The position numbers and the translations under genes are program-made. This document shows positions 1 through 12,010 of a stretch of 64,000 nt of DNA, one piece after another. A model generated the notes under the pieces. The model was not told where the DNA came from. It searched no databases and saw only the letters and a list, made by a program, of their open reading frames with translations. The first letter of the stretch is position 1; the number at the start of each line of letters is the position of its first letter. The stretch comes from Globodera rostochiensis (Eukaryota; Nematoda; Chromadorea; Rhabditida; Heteroderidae): contig JAEVLN010000012.1 in assembly GCA_018350325.1 (NCBI GenBank), positions 1,943,991-2,007,990 on the forward strand, written 5' to 3'.

Positions 1-1
1 C

Positions 2-1018
2 CGACTGAATGAGAAACACAAGGACCAGCAGTTGGACTTTTCGCGTCCTCCGTCCACCTCGGACGTCATTCTTCAACTCACCAAAAGTGGCAATGTTCTC
101 GTGTTCCCGCATCCGAATGAGTCCCGGTGCACTCCGTTGTACCATTTGGGTCCCATCGGTTCCATGGTCCAGTGAATAATTGGGCTTTGTACAATTAATT
201 ATACAAGAATGTTTCAGGTGACCTTCTACAAAAGGCCGGACGATGACGACGACGGCATCAAAAAACAAAGTCCGCCCACGGCGCCGTTGAAGCCGACCAA
301 TCGTTTCGGCTTTAGAAAAGGCACTCAAAATTTGAATGCTGAGAGCAATGGAGTGGGAGCGCCGAAGTGCTTCTTCACCCGGAATTTTGACTAATTGTTT
401 TATTCCTCTTTTACAGACAGAACACAGCAGCAACTCTTTCTGGCGACGAATTGGAGACGGACGGGAACGCAAAGGAAAAGGAAAATGCGGGAGGAAACAT
501 TTCCTTAGGCAGTGAAAGTGCGGACGGCGGTGGCACAAAGGAAGTGCGACTTGTCAACGAACGGCTACGAGAAAAGTGAGTTTCAATTGCAATTGTTGGA
601 ATATTTGTCTCATAGAAATTTTGATGCTATTGGCGGGCTCTTTGCTTAAGGTTCCGTTTGAATTACCATCTTCGTGCCTTTGACGCCGGCTTTGACTCGG
701 TGATTGCAGCGGTAGTTGATGATCATGTTCTTTTGATCATTCCCCGTACATTCTTTTCTTTAGATCGAAGGCTCGCGCGTGGACTCGTGGGTTTTGGTGA
801 GGGGAGTTTCGGACTACCAGCAGGGCTCAAGCAAACAGGGCAAAGTTTGGCAGGTACGGTTTGTGGCGGTTTATATATGCCATAATTGGTGCTGTTAGTC
901 AAAATGTGTTCAAAATTGAATTACTAAATAATAAATTATTCACCAATTTCAGAATTATGCCGCTGCAAATGCCGTCGCATTGGTTGAGACCATTTTGCAG
1001 AACATTAGCTTCGGTTGA
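2..1018 (+). CDS. 3' part of a probable nucleoside-phosphorylase-fold protein (partial)
   Basis: The gene enters from the left edge. Readable exons are about 2-172, about 411-574, 650-710, 765-850 and 954-1018. The last three join as ...REKFRLNYHLRAFDAGF, a DSVIAAIEGSRVDSWVLVRG segment, then VSDYQQG and WQNYAAANAVALVETIL, ending at TGA 1016-1018. The order acidic/hydrophobic strand, VRGVSDY, W..YAAA.AVA matches the C-terminal end of the PNP/MTA-SAH nucleosidase superfamily, which occurs in nematode multidomain proteins. The middle exon is acidic and Gly/Ser-rich, more like a linker. The exon at 2-172 meets an in-frame TGA at 172-174, so it may end another gene or need a splice just before it. 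The family call rests on the last about 65 residues. Substrate and catalytic residues cannot be assigned. Confidence 0.45.
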
Positions 1019-1380
1019 TGGACGACGGCCCGTCGGTGACTTTCAATTTTTGTTTCACAATGCCTTTTTGACGTGCAATAATCGATCAATTTGATAGCAT
1101 TTGTTTTTTGTGTACCCTTTCATTTTCTTTGGATATTGCTTTAAAATTGACACAGCCTAAAAGAGCGCATTTCATTCACTTTTGTGTGACCCAAATTCCG
1201 TTTTAATTCTGCATAATTCTTTCAAATTTTATCGTCCACGCAACAATAAAATGATTCATTTCCCGAATTATTCAAGTTATTCTTATTAATCGATGATTAT
1301 GGATGTTTTAATCAACAAATATTTATAAGTGCCACTTTATTTGGACAATCTTGAAGTTTTAATAATTGTACACTACGAAA
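1019..1380. other. Intergenic spacer between two same-strand genes
   Basis: AT-rich 362-bp gap between the phosphorylase-like stop and the CDK5RAP3 start. It must hold the 3' UTR of the first gene; an AATAAA-like string lies near 1244. I saw no coding exon or RNA gene. The spacing is wider than is typical for a nematode operon. Confidence 0.6.
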
Positions 1381-4120
1381 ATGGAGCATTTGCCTATTGA
1401 CATCCACAGCAACAAGCTTCTTGGTAGTTTCTATTAACGACAATTTTGTTACCAATTGTGCAAAATAGTCATTTTGGCCTTTAATTTGCGTAGACTGGCT
1501 GCTTTCGCGTCGTCACTGCCCGAAGAATTGGCGAGAGGCGGTCGAAGCCGTTCGGTCAAAGATCAGCCATGCCATCCAGGACATGCCGGAGAATGAGCAA
1601 ATTCTGACCATTCTTAGCAATGCGCAATGTTCGCTGCTGCCGGGACATCCTTTTGAATGAGTTTGCTCATTTCAGACATCAACTATTTCCACTGCAAGCA
1701 AATTGTGGAAATTTTGCGCGAGACTGAAAAGGAGACGAAGAACATTTTCGGCATGTACTCGTCCCAGCGGATGAAAGATTGGAAGGTCCGTCCTCCGACG
1801 GATGGACTTCTCGTTTTATTTTTGCACTTTCAGGAGATCATTTCGCTGTATGAAAAGGACAATGTGTACTTGGCGGAGGCGGCCAATTTCCTGCAGCGCT
1901 TTGTTCAGTACGAGGCAATGCCTTTCTCACGGGGGGGGGGGGATTTCTAACTGTTTTTAATGAATTGCCGAACTTCTGATAGACATAATTAACAAACTTC
2001 ATAATTTTAAGGTCCCAGCACTACGTAAACAGATTGCCAAGGCCGAGAACACGTCCGGGGTGAGAAAGAGTGTGACAGAACATTGATTAAAAAACATTTT
2101 TTGGCAATTATTTCCGCAAATTTTCCAATTACTAACTGGCCGTCAAACATCCATTTTCAGGAGTCTGAACGCAAGGAAAGGGACTACGCGAAGCAGGCGG
2201 CGGAAAGCCGACGAAATTTGGACAAGGATTTGGCCAAATGGTCGCTGTCCGCCAAAGTTGGGGATTTGCGCGGCGAATTGATCAGTGCGGCGAACGCAAC
2301 GCAACCGACAGAATTGGGCGTCGTTGTTGGGACGGAGTTGGGCCGGATGGTGGCGTACTTTGACCAATTCAGCACTTTTGTCGGGTAGTCGGAAAATCAA
2401 AAAAAAAAAACGAAAAAACAAAAAAACAAAATTTTTGACCATTTCAGAAAACAATTGGACGGAATGTTTCCCATCGCGCGCTTTCTTCTCGCTTCGCTGC
2501 CCCAACGGCCGTTCAGCGCCGTGACTGTCTTCGAATGGCGCCACGGACGGAGGCCAAACGCCGTCGTGCCACAAATTTGCCTTCAGCCATTGCCATCGGC
2601 GCCAACGGACAACGAACAGACAGAAGAAGAGGCCAAAGTAATTACTGTACAATAATTACTCTGTTTAATTACTTAGTGTGCCGTGCAACATATTCGATAA
2701 GAAAATATTACAATAATTGTTTGCCTTTAGGAAGATGAAATTGACTTTGGCGAGGAAGAGGACGAGATTGACTTTTGTTCAAACGGAAATGCTGACGCAA
2801 TTGAGCTGATCTCCGACGACGCGGACGGTGTTCTGTCCGAAAATGGTGTCATTGCTAATTTTGCATCATTTTTTAAAAATTATATTTCAGTCCCTCCGGT
2901 CGCTGACGACGGAATTGCGAGAGGGGAGGAGGCATTGCCCATACTGGACCATTTGGGGCTGCGAACAGAGTTTCTGGACGAGCTGGACCAGGTCATTCAT
3001 TCCAATTTTAATAAACATTATTCTCTGAAACTGTTTCCCAAATTTAGTTGGCCAGTTTTATGGACTTTCGTCTGCAGGACGAATTGACCGAATGTGGCGC
3101 ATCAATTTATTTGGACGGCATGGCGCAGAAACCGTGCAACGGGGCTGCGGAAACCGGTGTTGAGGAGCTGCGGACATGGCTAACGGAACTGAAACGGACG
3201 AGTGCCGAGCTGAGCGAGCCGAACAAAATGCAGCGACTGCGAATGCGGACATCGCCGCGGTCAGTTGAAAACTTTTTTCAAAATTAATTTATGCGAAAAA
3301 GAGGGGAATAATTTAAACAATTTTAGTACAAATTAGATCTCGGATTTGAGAATCGATCACGATATTTGATCGAAAATTTTGAAAAATCTTAACGAGACCT
3401 CGAGACATATTGAACAAGACGATGAAAGAGATTTACTATTTATTGCCTGTGACAACGTTTCCCAAAGGTTTGTGGACGAAATCGTCGCTCAGCTGGAGCA
3501 GAAGCGCCGTCTCGAGGCCAAATACCTTCACCAGGAGCAACTGTCCGCGCAGAGACTGACGCAGTGCGCGGCAGAGATTCGGTCGGCACAGAAACTGCTG
3601 GACGGAGTGGTGGAGGCGGCCAAGAGGCTGCAGGAAGAAGTGCGTTTCTTTTTTTGTTTACCAAAACGAAGGAAAGGCGCGGGGTGACCTCCCCGCTAAG
3701 TGTGTGAATTTTTACTCGGACAATATTCTCGACAAAAATCGTCGTAACTTTCTGAACGTTCAACCGCAATTGAACAAAATAATTCCTCTAGGCGGTCGAG
3801 TCGACTTTTTGATGGCTCAATCGATGCCCGTTTTTGTTGACTATTGACCCAAAACTCGCGGGTCGATGGAATGGACGGACAGATATTTACGACGATTTCG
3901 TCAGAAAAAAGAAAGAAAACAATGAAAAGTTGAAAGTACTCATTGGCGTTTGTTTAATAGTGGGAGAAGAAGGTGTACTTGTAGGTGTACAAATGCCCAA
4001 ACGTATGAGAATTAATTGTAAAACTTTTTGTTTAAGCTGGAAAAGGATCTGTCCAAACGGTACAACGGCCGCGAGGTGTACATTATGGGTGAGATCAACG
4101 CGGTGCTGTACGGAAGTTGA
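1381..4120 (+). CDS. CDK5RAP3: CDK5RAP3 (C53), adaptor of the UFM1 E3 ligase complex
   Basis: The protein starts MEHLPIDIHSNKLL (1381-1423). After a short intron it continues DWLLSRRHCPKNWREAVEAV, then YINYFHCKQIVEIL and TKNIFGMYSSQRMKDW. EIISLYEKDNVYLAEAANFL follows, the family's strongly conserved N-terminal signature. It ends LEKDLSKRYNGREVYIMG...LYGS at TGA 4118-4120. CDK5RAP3 works with UFL1 and DDRGK1 at the ER to direct UFMylation of ribosomes and ER-phagy. The acidic exon at 2731-2848 carries two EIDF cores (EDEIDFGEEEDEIDF), resembling the shuffled ATG8/UFM1-interacting motifs in the disordered region of known C53 proteins. Coiled-coil segments follow (VDEIVAQLEQKRRLEAKYLH). About ten small exons are needed; splice sites at the middle exons are approximate. 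Confidence 0.9.
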
Positions 4121-4849
4121 GCTTGTCCTGCGTGTGTTTTACATTTGTTGCATCCAAATTCCCCCCAATTCCCATGCGTTATGGCCAAACTTTGCATGAT
4201 CCATTATGTGTTACATTCAAAATGTGATAGATTATATTTATGAGGGACAAATCGGAAGGGAAGAAGAGAAGGCATTTCCTACTCAAAGGACCGTCACCAC
4301 CTGCCCCTGAATTGTTTACGGCCTTTCCCCTCACCCCAAGAAGCGGGTGAGAGTGACCCCGTCGGAGACGACAACTGTCGTCGTCGCTGACCAGTACAGG
4401 CAGAAAAGACTGACATTGGGCAGGGGGGGGGGGCGGGGAAACCCCCAAGGCGCCTCGTCAGCAAAGAATTATGAGAGGGGCTCTGCTGGGCGTGTTTGGG
4501 ACGGGGTGGGATGGTGGTGATGATGATGATGATGACCTCTGTCCACTCGCTCCCGCTGTTCCACCACTCTGTTCTGTTGGGGTGGGCCCAACCCCCCCCC
4601 ACTTTTGACCTCCCATTCGCGGGCATTCGACCACCATCACCACCAGTCACATTCACTCCGTTTTTGTTTGTGTTTGTTGTAAATTTTTGTTGCAATTCTC
4701 TCCCTGTTTGGCCTGTAAATTGTGGCTTCCTTCCGTTTGTGCTCGAGGAGAGAAAAGGTAGAGGAAGGAAAAGGGAGGGAAGGGAAGGGAATTCGAATGG
4801 TTTTGGCGAATTTTGGCAATTTTTCAGTAGCGACTGTACTCGCTGGTGA
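4121..4849. other. Non-coding: CDK5RAP3 3' end and lin-28 upstream region
   Basis: Contains C and G homopolymer runs (4424-4436, 4592-4600), a TGATGA microsatellite at 4514-4535 and a purine-rich block at 4748-4790. Open frames here are low-complexity on both strands and do not resemble proteins. The lin-28 promoter and 5' UTR must lie in this stretch. Confidence 0.6.
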
Positions 4850-5727
4850 ATGGCAAGCAAAAGTGGCGAAGGCTCGTCCAAAGGCCGCGGAGATGTGGGG
4901 ATGAAGGAATTGGTCAAGGATTTGCCGTCCGGAGACTCCGCTCCCTACGAACGACGGGAACCCACCGAGGAGGACTTTGAGCGCTACAAGGCCTACGTGG
5001 GCCAAAAATGGACCGGGGTAAGAAGACTGGGCTGATGACGCTTTTGTTTCTGCTTTTGCGTCTTTATATGCTTTCAACAAAAGGTGTGCAAATGGTTCAA
5101 CGTCAGCAAGGGGTACGGCTTCATTGTGCCGGATGCCGAGGAGGCTAAGCAACACGCGGACGACGTGTTCGTACACCAGGTGAGGCAAAGAATCAATTAA
5201 ACTTTTTGTGAACTCTTTGAATCACTCGCTTCAACGGGGGCACGCATTGGGTGCTTTTAGTCCTCTCTCCTGATGCCCGGCTTCCGTTCGTTGGACGAAG
5301 GGGCGGAGGTGGAGTTCATTGTGCGGCTTGGCAAACGCGGCATGGAGGCGGCCGACGTTGGCGGCGTTGGGGGGACGCCCATCCGCGGCCATCGTATCCA
5401 TCCGCTTGGCAAGCGCAAGGAAAAGGAAATTCGGTCCGTCCATTTTTAATTTCTTTCGAACAAAGCGTGTTTCCAATTGTCTTTTTACCATCATTGGGGT
5501 AACAAAATTTTTGTCGATCAGCTGATTTTTTTTGTTGCAGTTGTTACAATTGTGGCCAGTACGGACTGCACAAGGCATCGCAATGCAAACGAATGCCCCA
5601 GAAGAATGTGAAGGCCTGTTACTTGTGCCAATCGACGGCCCATTTGGCCTCCGAGTGTCCGAACAAAGAACAGAAGAAAGGCCCCCCGCAGGGGAAGGGG
5701 GAGGAAAGTGACGCAAAAAGTGAATGA
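4850..5727 (+). CDS. lin-28: LIN-28 RNA-binding protein (cold-shock domain plus two CCHC knuckles)
   Basis: Four exons splice cleanly: 4850-5017, 5084-5179, 5261-5433 and 5541-5727. The cold-shock domain has the RNP1-type CKWFNVSKGYGFIV and RNP2-type DDVFVHQ, followed by the loop SSLLMPGFRSLDEGAEVEF. Two zinc knuckles follow: CYNCGQYGLHKASQC and CYLCQSTAHLASEC. This domain pair is unique to LIN-28 proteins, which bind let-7 precursors and mRNAs and control developmental timing. The first knuckle has five residues between the second Cys and the His; the second has four. The N-terminus is short and Ser/Gly-rich; the C-terminus is Lys-rich and ends ESDAKSE. The start ATG is the only one in frame ahead of the domain. 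The 3' region carries let-7 seed matches (separate entry). Confidence 0.95.
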
Positions 5728-6272
5728 TCCGAGAACAAACTGAGCCCAGAAGAACTGGGCCGTTGGGTCTCGCGTTCAATTCGAAATCCCAAGTCATGGA
5801 TATTCCGACCAAAGCTCGTGGAATCTGACCAAAAATGATGCTTCAATTTCCCCTGAAGGGTTTAGGTGGCTGGGCTCGGTTCCATCCTCATTAATCTGTT
5901 TTGGGAAATTTTTACCTCATCTAATTTTTTTATACCTCAATTGCTGCCTAACCAATTCTCATTTGTTAACCACTTCTAGATAAAAACAATTTTATGTTCG
6001 TTGACAATTTGTCTATTGTGAAATTGGGAAATGAATCGGGAGACGCTCGTCTTAAGAAATTCTAGAAGACAAGATGTATATATATATATATAGAGAGTAA
6101 TACAAAATACATTTGCAAAAGCATAACCTCTATAAGCTCATTAATTTGTAAGTGAAAGAAAGACAAAATAAAATCTTCATTCTGATCCACAAGTCGATCT
6201 GTCCGGGGAGGCCTTCCGTTGGAGTCGGAATCTGAAGTTGCAATTTTGGAAAGTGTCCGAGCGTTACACAAA
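5728..6272. other. Convergent 3' regions of lin-28 and the Rubicon-family gene
   Basis: AT-rich region between two convergent genes. It holds the lin-28 3' UTR with the let-7-type sites, a TA microsatellite at 6075-6090 and an AATAAA-containing string near 6164. No exon was recognised. Confidence 0.6.
5913..5939 (+). promoter_or_regulatory. Two let-7 seed-match sites in the lin-28 3' region
   Basis: TACCTCA occurs at 5913-5919 and again at 5933-5939, 186 and 206 bases after the lin-28 stop. This is the complement of let-7 nucleotides 2-7 followed by A (7mer-A1 type). The surrounding DNA is U-rich, which favours microRNA access. let-7 repression of lin-28 through its 3' UTR is established in C. 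elegans and vertebrates. The first site is preceded by T, so neither is an 8-mer. No exact lin-4 seed complement (CTCAGGGA) was seen. Confidence 0.65.
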
Positions 6273-8805
6273 TTACTTTTTCCGTCTGATCCGTTCGCAC
6301 TTTTCGCATCGGACTTCCTCCACCCCGGTTTCGGCCAGCACATTCGTCGTCGTCGTCTTTCTGTAACATTTCCAATGGGTGAGCGAGCCACAGCCGTCAC
6401 AGCGGTGACAGCGTTCGACTTGGAAAGGGAACAACAAGTCGTTGGGGTCCATGCAAAGTTGACACAGGAAGGCGTTTTGACGACATCTCTGTAAACATTT
6501 CTATTTTTTAAATCAATCCACCATCTTTCCCATCCAAAAAACAACTCAAACCCACTTCACAGCTCTCAATGTGTGCGGCGCCCTTCAGAGCCAACGGTTC
6601 GACCAGTTCAATTAGGTTCCGGTTTGCAATGCGCTCAAAATCGAGCAGAGAGAACACGTCCACAGACTCCAGCGCCAGAAAGCGTTTTGGCACGGAGGAG
6701 AACATTGTCCTAAGGCTAAAAGGATTATTTCAGTGCATTAGCACACAAAAACGAATACACAAACGAGTAAAAGTTGAGCAAACCCCCGAATTTGGGATGG
6801 AACTATTCGTACAAAAAGCCCAGAAAAGCAAAGATTTCGCATACAATCCGTTCTCGGTCATCAGTTCAGCCGCCAATTTGCACATCTGCACGAAGGGCCA
6901 CATGTGCGCGACTTTGACGCGCAGTTTTCGAAATTTGCGCAGATTTTTTGCTCGTCTGTACAGCCCTGGACTGATCAGTCTGACATTGAACACCGGCTGT
7001 TCGGCGTTGTCTTTCAAGAATTTGTGGGCAATGTCGCACACCGGGTACTCCTTGAAGTTCCAGTCGTGCAAAATAAGGGCTGGGATTCGAGCCTGAAATA
7101 GAACAACCAACTTCCAGAATAGGACCTAACAATATCCAAAAAGAAATTCCCCAAAGGATTGTTGTGTCATAATTTCTTTTTGCGAACTTTTGATCCCTGA
7201 TGGCAACATTGGCAGAACAGCTTTAAGTAGTAGTGACAATAGAGCGTTCTCTTCACATAAACGTGGTCAAGTTTGAGGCCACAGCCAGCACACCGGTGTT
7301 TCTGGAGCGCCAATTGTGTGATGAAACTAAACATTCTTTTTTTAAAGTAATATTCATATGTAATCAACCGACTCCATGGGTTTGGAGTGCTCAAAAATGA
7401 ATAGCTTCTTGGGCGGTCTCCATTTTCGCGAAGGAATGCGAAAAGTCGGAATGTCAAAAGTGCGCAAAACTTCTGCACGACGCAAGGCCTAAAATGACAA
7501 AACAGCGGTCAGTATTAATTGAAGAAATTGTTATCGTTTTCTAACATTAGGCGATGGTGGCAAATTCTCCGCCAAAACTGCGATGAGCTGCTGAATGCTG
7601 CTCGTCCGCTTCACAAAAGGTCCGTCCCAATAATCGGGGACTTTTCTCATGGCGTGCGAGTCGCTGCTGCGACGTCGCCGGGTCAATGTTGGCGACAATC
7701 TCAGCGGAGGAGGAGACAAAGGCTCACTTTTGTCGACCGCCACGTCGTAAACCCTTTAAGTTTGAAATCAGTTCCATCCCCCAACAAGTTCATGTGTGTA
7801 TCAGGACTGTTTATTGGTGCTTTTATAATCGTTTATCCAAAATTTATGGAATTGGGGACCCTTCTAAAGCAGAGATGGCACGGCAAACCTCGAAGTGGTT
7901 GCCATTTGAGAGGTGTCCTCATTAGAAAGTGTATAAAACACGGAGTTGCCCTCCTCCCGATGGTAGTCCATTGCAGGCGAACTGCAAAGTCGACTCTGCT
8001 GAATGTCTGACGTGCCGGGAGAGACTGTGCCGAGGTGTAAGACGGGGTCAATTTCATTCCGGAAATCTAGGCCCTCGGTGAGCTGACGCCACTTCCGCTC
8101 CTCCATCGAATGGATGAGCCAATCGCTGAGCTGCACACAGATTTTGTCCTTGAATTGGTCGAAATTTGCACCCGTAAAGAACCAAAAAAAGTGCATTACC
8201 TGGTCAATCGGTTGACGATCCTTCTCTGTTTCGCTGACCGAACTGACTGAATCGTTAGAAACCAATGAAAGTCGATCCCAAAGATTGTCCTGTGCGAACA
8301 GCTTGGATTGATTCTCTGGGCTCAACTCTTCAGCAACAAACACTGAGGATGAACATCGACCACGAGTAAAATGGGTGCTCTCCTTAAGCTGTAGGCAATG
8401 CTTTAAACAACACCAGAGGCATGCTCAAGAAATGGGGGAAAAATTGGCCTATTTTTAAATATTTAATCCAACTTATAAACAAAAATCGTATGGACGGGCG
8501 CCGAACTTTCCAATATAATTAAAGTTTTCAAGACAATGAAATAAACGAAACCCCTCACAAAGAAGTCTGTATGTTATCAAGCGGGCCCACGCCTCAAGAA
8601 AATGACGCCATGTCAAAAAGCATGGATCAGCAGTAGCTATGTTTGCACTAACAAACCAAGCAAATTTGTCAGTAAAAAATAAATTTACCTTGCTAAAGAG
8701 GATGTCCGGCGAAATTGGAATGGGGAAAGCCGGTGTAACAGTTAGAAGATTTAAATTATTAGCACGCCTAGACGAGCAGGAGCGTGAAGACTCTTCACTG
8801 CACAT
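6273..8805 (-). CDS. RUBCN: Rubicon-family protein with a Rubicon homology (zinc-binding) domain
   Basis: Read on the minus strand. The C-terminal third contains CAGCGLKLDHVYVKRTLYCH and LKLFCQCCHQG, then ILHDWNFKEYPVCDIA, PVFNVRLISPGLYRRAKNL, AHMWPFVQMCKLAAELM and HIESCE|RCRQNAFLCQLC. It ends FPFQVERCHRCDGCGSLTHW...VRCEKCERIRRKK with TAA at 6273-6275. The spaced Cys/His pairs and the HDWNF..YPVC and FNV..I...LY blocks define the Rubicon homology domain shared by Rubicon, Pacer, DEF8 and PLEKHM proteins. These bind Rab7 and regulate late endosome and autophagosome maturation. The closest fit is Rubicon/Pacer. Upstream exons (7531-8805) are Ser-rich. The first candidate Met is at 8805; the true N-terminus and any RUN domain are unresolved. 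It lies back to back with PNPO. Confidence 0.8.
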
Positions 8806-9052
8806 AACCTGAAAGCTAAATATGATGCAATACTGTTGTTAACCGCCTGATGGAATTTTTATGGAAGTTTATTAAGAAAATTAAATATAGCAGACATTTC
8901 GCCAATAATTCAATTACAAATTTCGCCAAAGAATTGTTTTTAAAGTGTTAAGTATTTTCTTAAAAAATTTTTTTTTTCTGGCTTCTACTAAACATTCTTT
9001 GTTGAAAAATTATTGCAGGCTATCGTTGATATTCGAATGGTACCCAATTTTT

Positions 9053-10320
9053 ATGATTTGGTTGAAAAAAGGCTGTAGCCTTTCGAATTTGATCACATTG
9101 AACCGTCCAACGCTGGATTATACCGGATCATTTTTAAAGAGTGTCGCCAAAAAGACCGTACTAATGACCGGGCACTCATTTGCTGAAACTACGGGCAAGA
9201 AGGAGGAGGGAAAACAGCATCCAAATCAAACTTTTAACGAGAATGATTCTTGTGTTGACGGAGTTCCGCTGAATACCCAATGTAAGTTTTTGAACTAATT
9301 CTTTTGACTTATTCTTTGTCATTTGTTCTTTGAAATAAATCATTTTAAGCGTTGCGGAAAGCATATGTGGCCGGAGAAGAGCCTTTTTTGCTGGAAAAGG
9401 ACATGCTTTGTTGCCCGTTTGCGCAGTTCAACGTTTGGTTTGGGGACGCCGTCTCCAAAACTGACCTCAAATATGAGGAAGTGAATGTGTTCGCTCTGTC
9501 AACAGTTTCAAGGCGTGTTTTTTAATATTAATGCCAGAGTTCTTGAGATAAATTGTTAAAATCGGTTTTGTCATTACCGGAATGGCTTGTTCAAGCAATT
9601 TACTTTTTTCCCCTAAAGTTTTAAGACATGGACGTCCCAGTTCGAGAATGCTTTTGCTCAAAGGTTACAGTAAAAGCGGTGGTTTTGTGTTCTTCACCCA
9701 TTCAAACAGCAAAAAAGGGAAGGAATTGGCCGAAAATCCGTTCGCGTCGGCTCTGTTTTATTGGTCAAAGGTTTGTACTTTCCTGTTAGAGTCATTTTAA
9801 TTTGTTATCAAAAATAATTTAGATAAACCGCCAAGTTCGGGTTGAGGGTCGCGTGGAAATGTTGGGCGAGGAGGTGGCCGAAGTTTATTGGCTCAAGAGG
9901 CCCATTGAGTCCCGGATTGGGTCGAAGTTGAGCGATCAGAGTTCGGTGATTCCGAGTCGAGAGGTGAAAGGCAAAATTTAACAAAATTAGCAAGTTTTGT
10001 TTGTTTTTGCAGTGTTTGGCACTAAAACAACGTGAATTGGAAGAGCTTTGCACTACGAATGGAGAAGCGGCTATCACGAGGCCGAGTGATTGGTTTGTTC
10101 AGGCTCAATCGCTCGTCTTGAATCAATTTCGGCGCTTCTTTTCAGGCTTGGCTATTCCCTCCGGCCGACATATTTCGAATTTTGGCAGGGACAAAACAAT
10201 CGTGTGCATGATCGGTGAAGTTTTATCAGAGTATTTGCATTTATAACTTAGCGATTTAGCATTGTATACACACAAAACAGTGGGGAAACGGAGTGGAAGA
10301 GGGAGAGATTGTCACCATAA
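9053..10320 (+). CDS. PNPO: Pyridoxamine 5'-phosphate oxidase
   Basis: This FMN enzyme makes pyridoxal 5'-phosphate from PNP or PMP. The exons follow the family order: [28 protein letters not shown] (9350-9512), [37 protein letters not shown] (9626-9770), [31 protein letters not shown] (9823-9963), 10013-10092, [20 protein letters not shown] (10146-10214) and the terminal WKRERLSP (10281-10320). FMN-site (RMLLLK) and substrate-site (FWQG..NR.HDR) residues are intact. The intron at 9513-9625 reads GC-AG; only that junction restores the frame TVSRHGRPSS. The start at 9053 is the best upstream ATG of a 76-residue leader without clear homology; a later Met at 9158 is possible. Confidence 0.92.
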
Positions 10321-12010
10321 AATACGATTTTTAACAATGTTGCCATTAAAATTCACTAGAACACATACATACACCGGTTTTTTTCTTATCACTCACTTTT
10401 TTAAAAAATAAAATTCGACATTTTTTTTTGGTGGTGTCCACTGGTTGATAAAGTCTTATTCGGTTAGTGGCACGTGTAGGACCCAGTCTCTGTTTATGGT
10501 TGCATCTTTTTCACGCTTATGTAACACATTAACAGCTGTCGATTGTTTCATCTCCTTCGTCTCGCTTCAATGGGACGGTTTGATTAAACTGGTTTTGTGG
10601 TGGAGTCGGGGGCTCCTCCTTCCCCCACCCACGTCCACCACAAATTCCCCGCGCACATTTTTGCGACTCCGACGACTGCTCGGGATGATTTGCTTTGGTT
10701 GTTGGGAAGGCGTGCGGTGGAGAGCGATGGGTGACAATTCAGCGCGGTCGGGGGGGGGGGAACCAAAAAGTCGGCGGTGGTCACACAATGGGAGGGAGAG
10801 GGGAGGAAGGGATTGGGTGAGTATGGGGGGAAATTCCCCGTCCGACAGCAACGGGGGGGGGGGGGGGGAGGTGACTCCACCGATCAGCAATAACAACACA
10901 GCAAATTCTTTTCCCTCGGTCGATTGTGGAATAAAATTTCGATAATTGACCGGCAAATTCTTTCTGCTTACAAATTAGCTCCGATTCCTTCCAGTTAAAA
11001 ACACCTAAATGAGGCGAAATGGACAATAAATTAGACAAAATTTCTGTTTGGCTAAAATTTCTGTTGACTAAATATTTTTTGATTTGTGATTTGGTCCCCT
11101 ATTTATTGAATTTCGGTCTTTTTTTAAGCATCGATTTCCGTTTTTTTTGGGTCAACGGAATTCCTTCCTCCTTTTTTGACTGCGTTTAATCGTGGCATCC
11201 GATGCAATATTTTATTTGTCATAAAACGTTGAAGAGAGAGCACCGCCGCCGTTTGACTGTTGTGACCTTTAATTTTCAATTTTGGTCTTCCTCCCGTTTT
11301 TCTCCTTTTCCGTATCATCCCAATGCATTTGCTCTCCTCCTCCTCAACTCCCTCCCAAAATATTCCTTCGTCCACTTACAGCGCTTGCTTTATGTTGGTT
11401 GTATGCATCTTCCGCCCCCAACTCGCCCCCTTCTCCAACCAAACAATAAACGAGAGCAACAAGCGGATGGATGGAATATGTTACGACGACGGCGGGGAGG
11501 AATAAGGAAGGAATGAACGAACATCCCCCCCCCCCTCCCATCTTTCGAGACTGACTGACTGAGGGGACGAGGAGTTGGAGGAGGGACGATTTATTCATTC
11601 CCCGCATTCCTTACGTCCTTCGCCTCGCCGCCGATGCTGGCTGTGATGGTGGCCGGATCGAATTTGTTTCGGATGATTAAATGAGGGCACAATTTTGCCT
11701 CCTCCTCCCGCGTATCGATTGCTTTTACACAAATTTCCATTTGTGTTACAAAAATCTTTAATTTATGTACATATTTTTATCGCATTTCCCATCCATCATT
11801 TCAAATCCTTTTAAGAACAAAATTCATTGACACGTCAGCCACGTGCGGCACGGTCTAATCCGTCCGTCCATTCGTCTGCTTCTGATCCATCCGCTGAATG
11901 CTGAGATAACTTCCTCTTTTGGCTGCTTGGGGTGACGCTGCTGAGTCGTGGCTTTTGAACTCTCTCAACTTTTCGGGAACGCGTCCACTCTCCTCCATTC
12001 ATAATATTTC
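10321..12010. other. Long non-coding spacer upstream of the galectin gene
   Basis: Almost 1.7 kb without recognisable exons. It holds poly-G runs at 10749-10758 and 10853-10868, C runs near 11524-11535 and pyrimidine-rich Ser/Pro-coding frames that are compositional artefacts. It includes the PNPO 3' UTR and presumably the galectin promoter. Confidence 0.6.

Noticed and set aside
4294..5188. Long minus-strand frames opposite lin-28 and its upstream region
   Set aside because: The lower part is Ser/Pro low-complexity and the upper part is the antisense of lin-28 exons.
6075..6082. TGTATATA, a Pumilio-type site downstream of lin-28
   Set aside because: It is part of a TA microsatellite and probably beyond the lin-28 poly(A) site.
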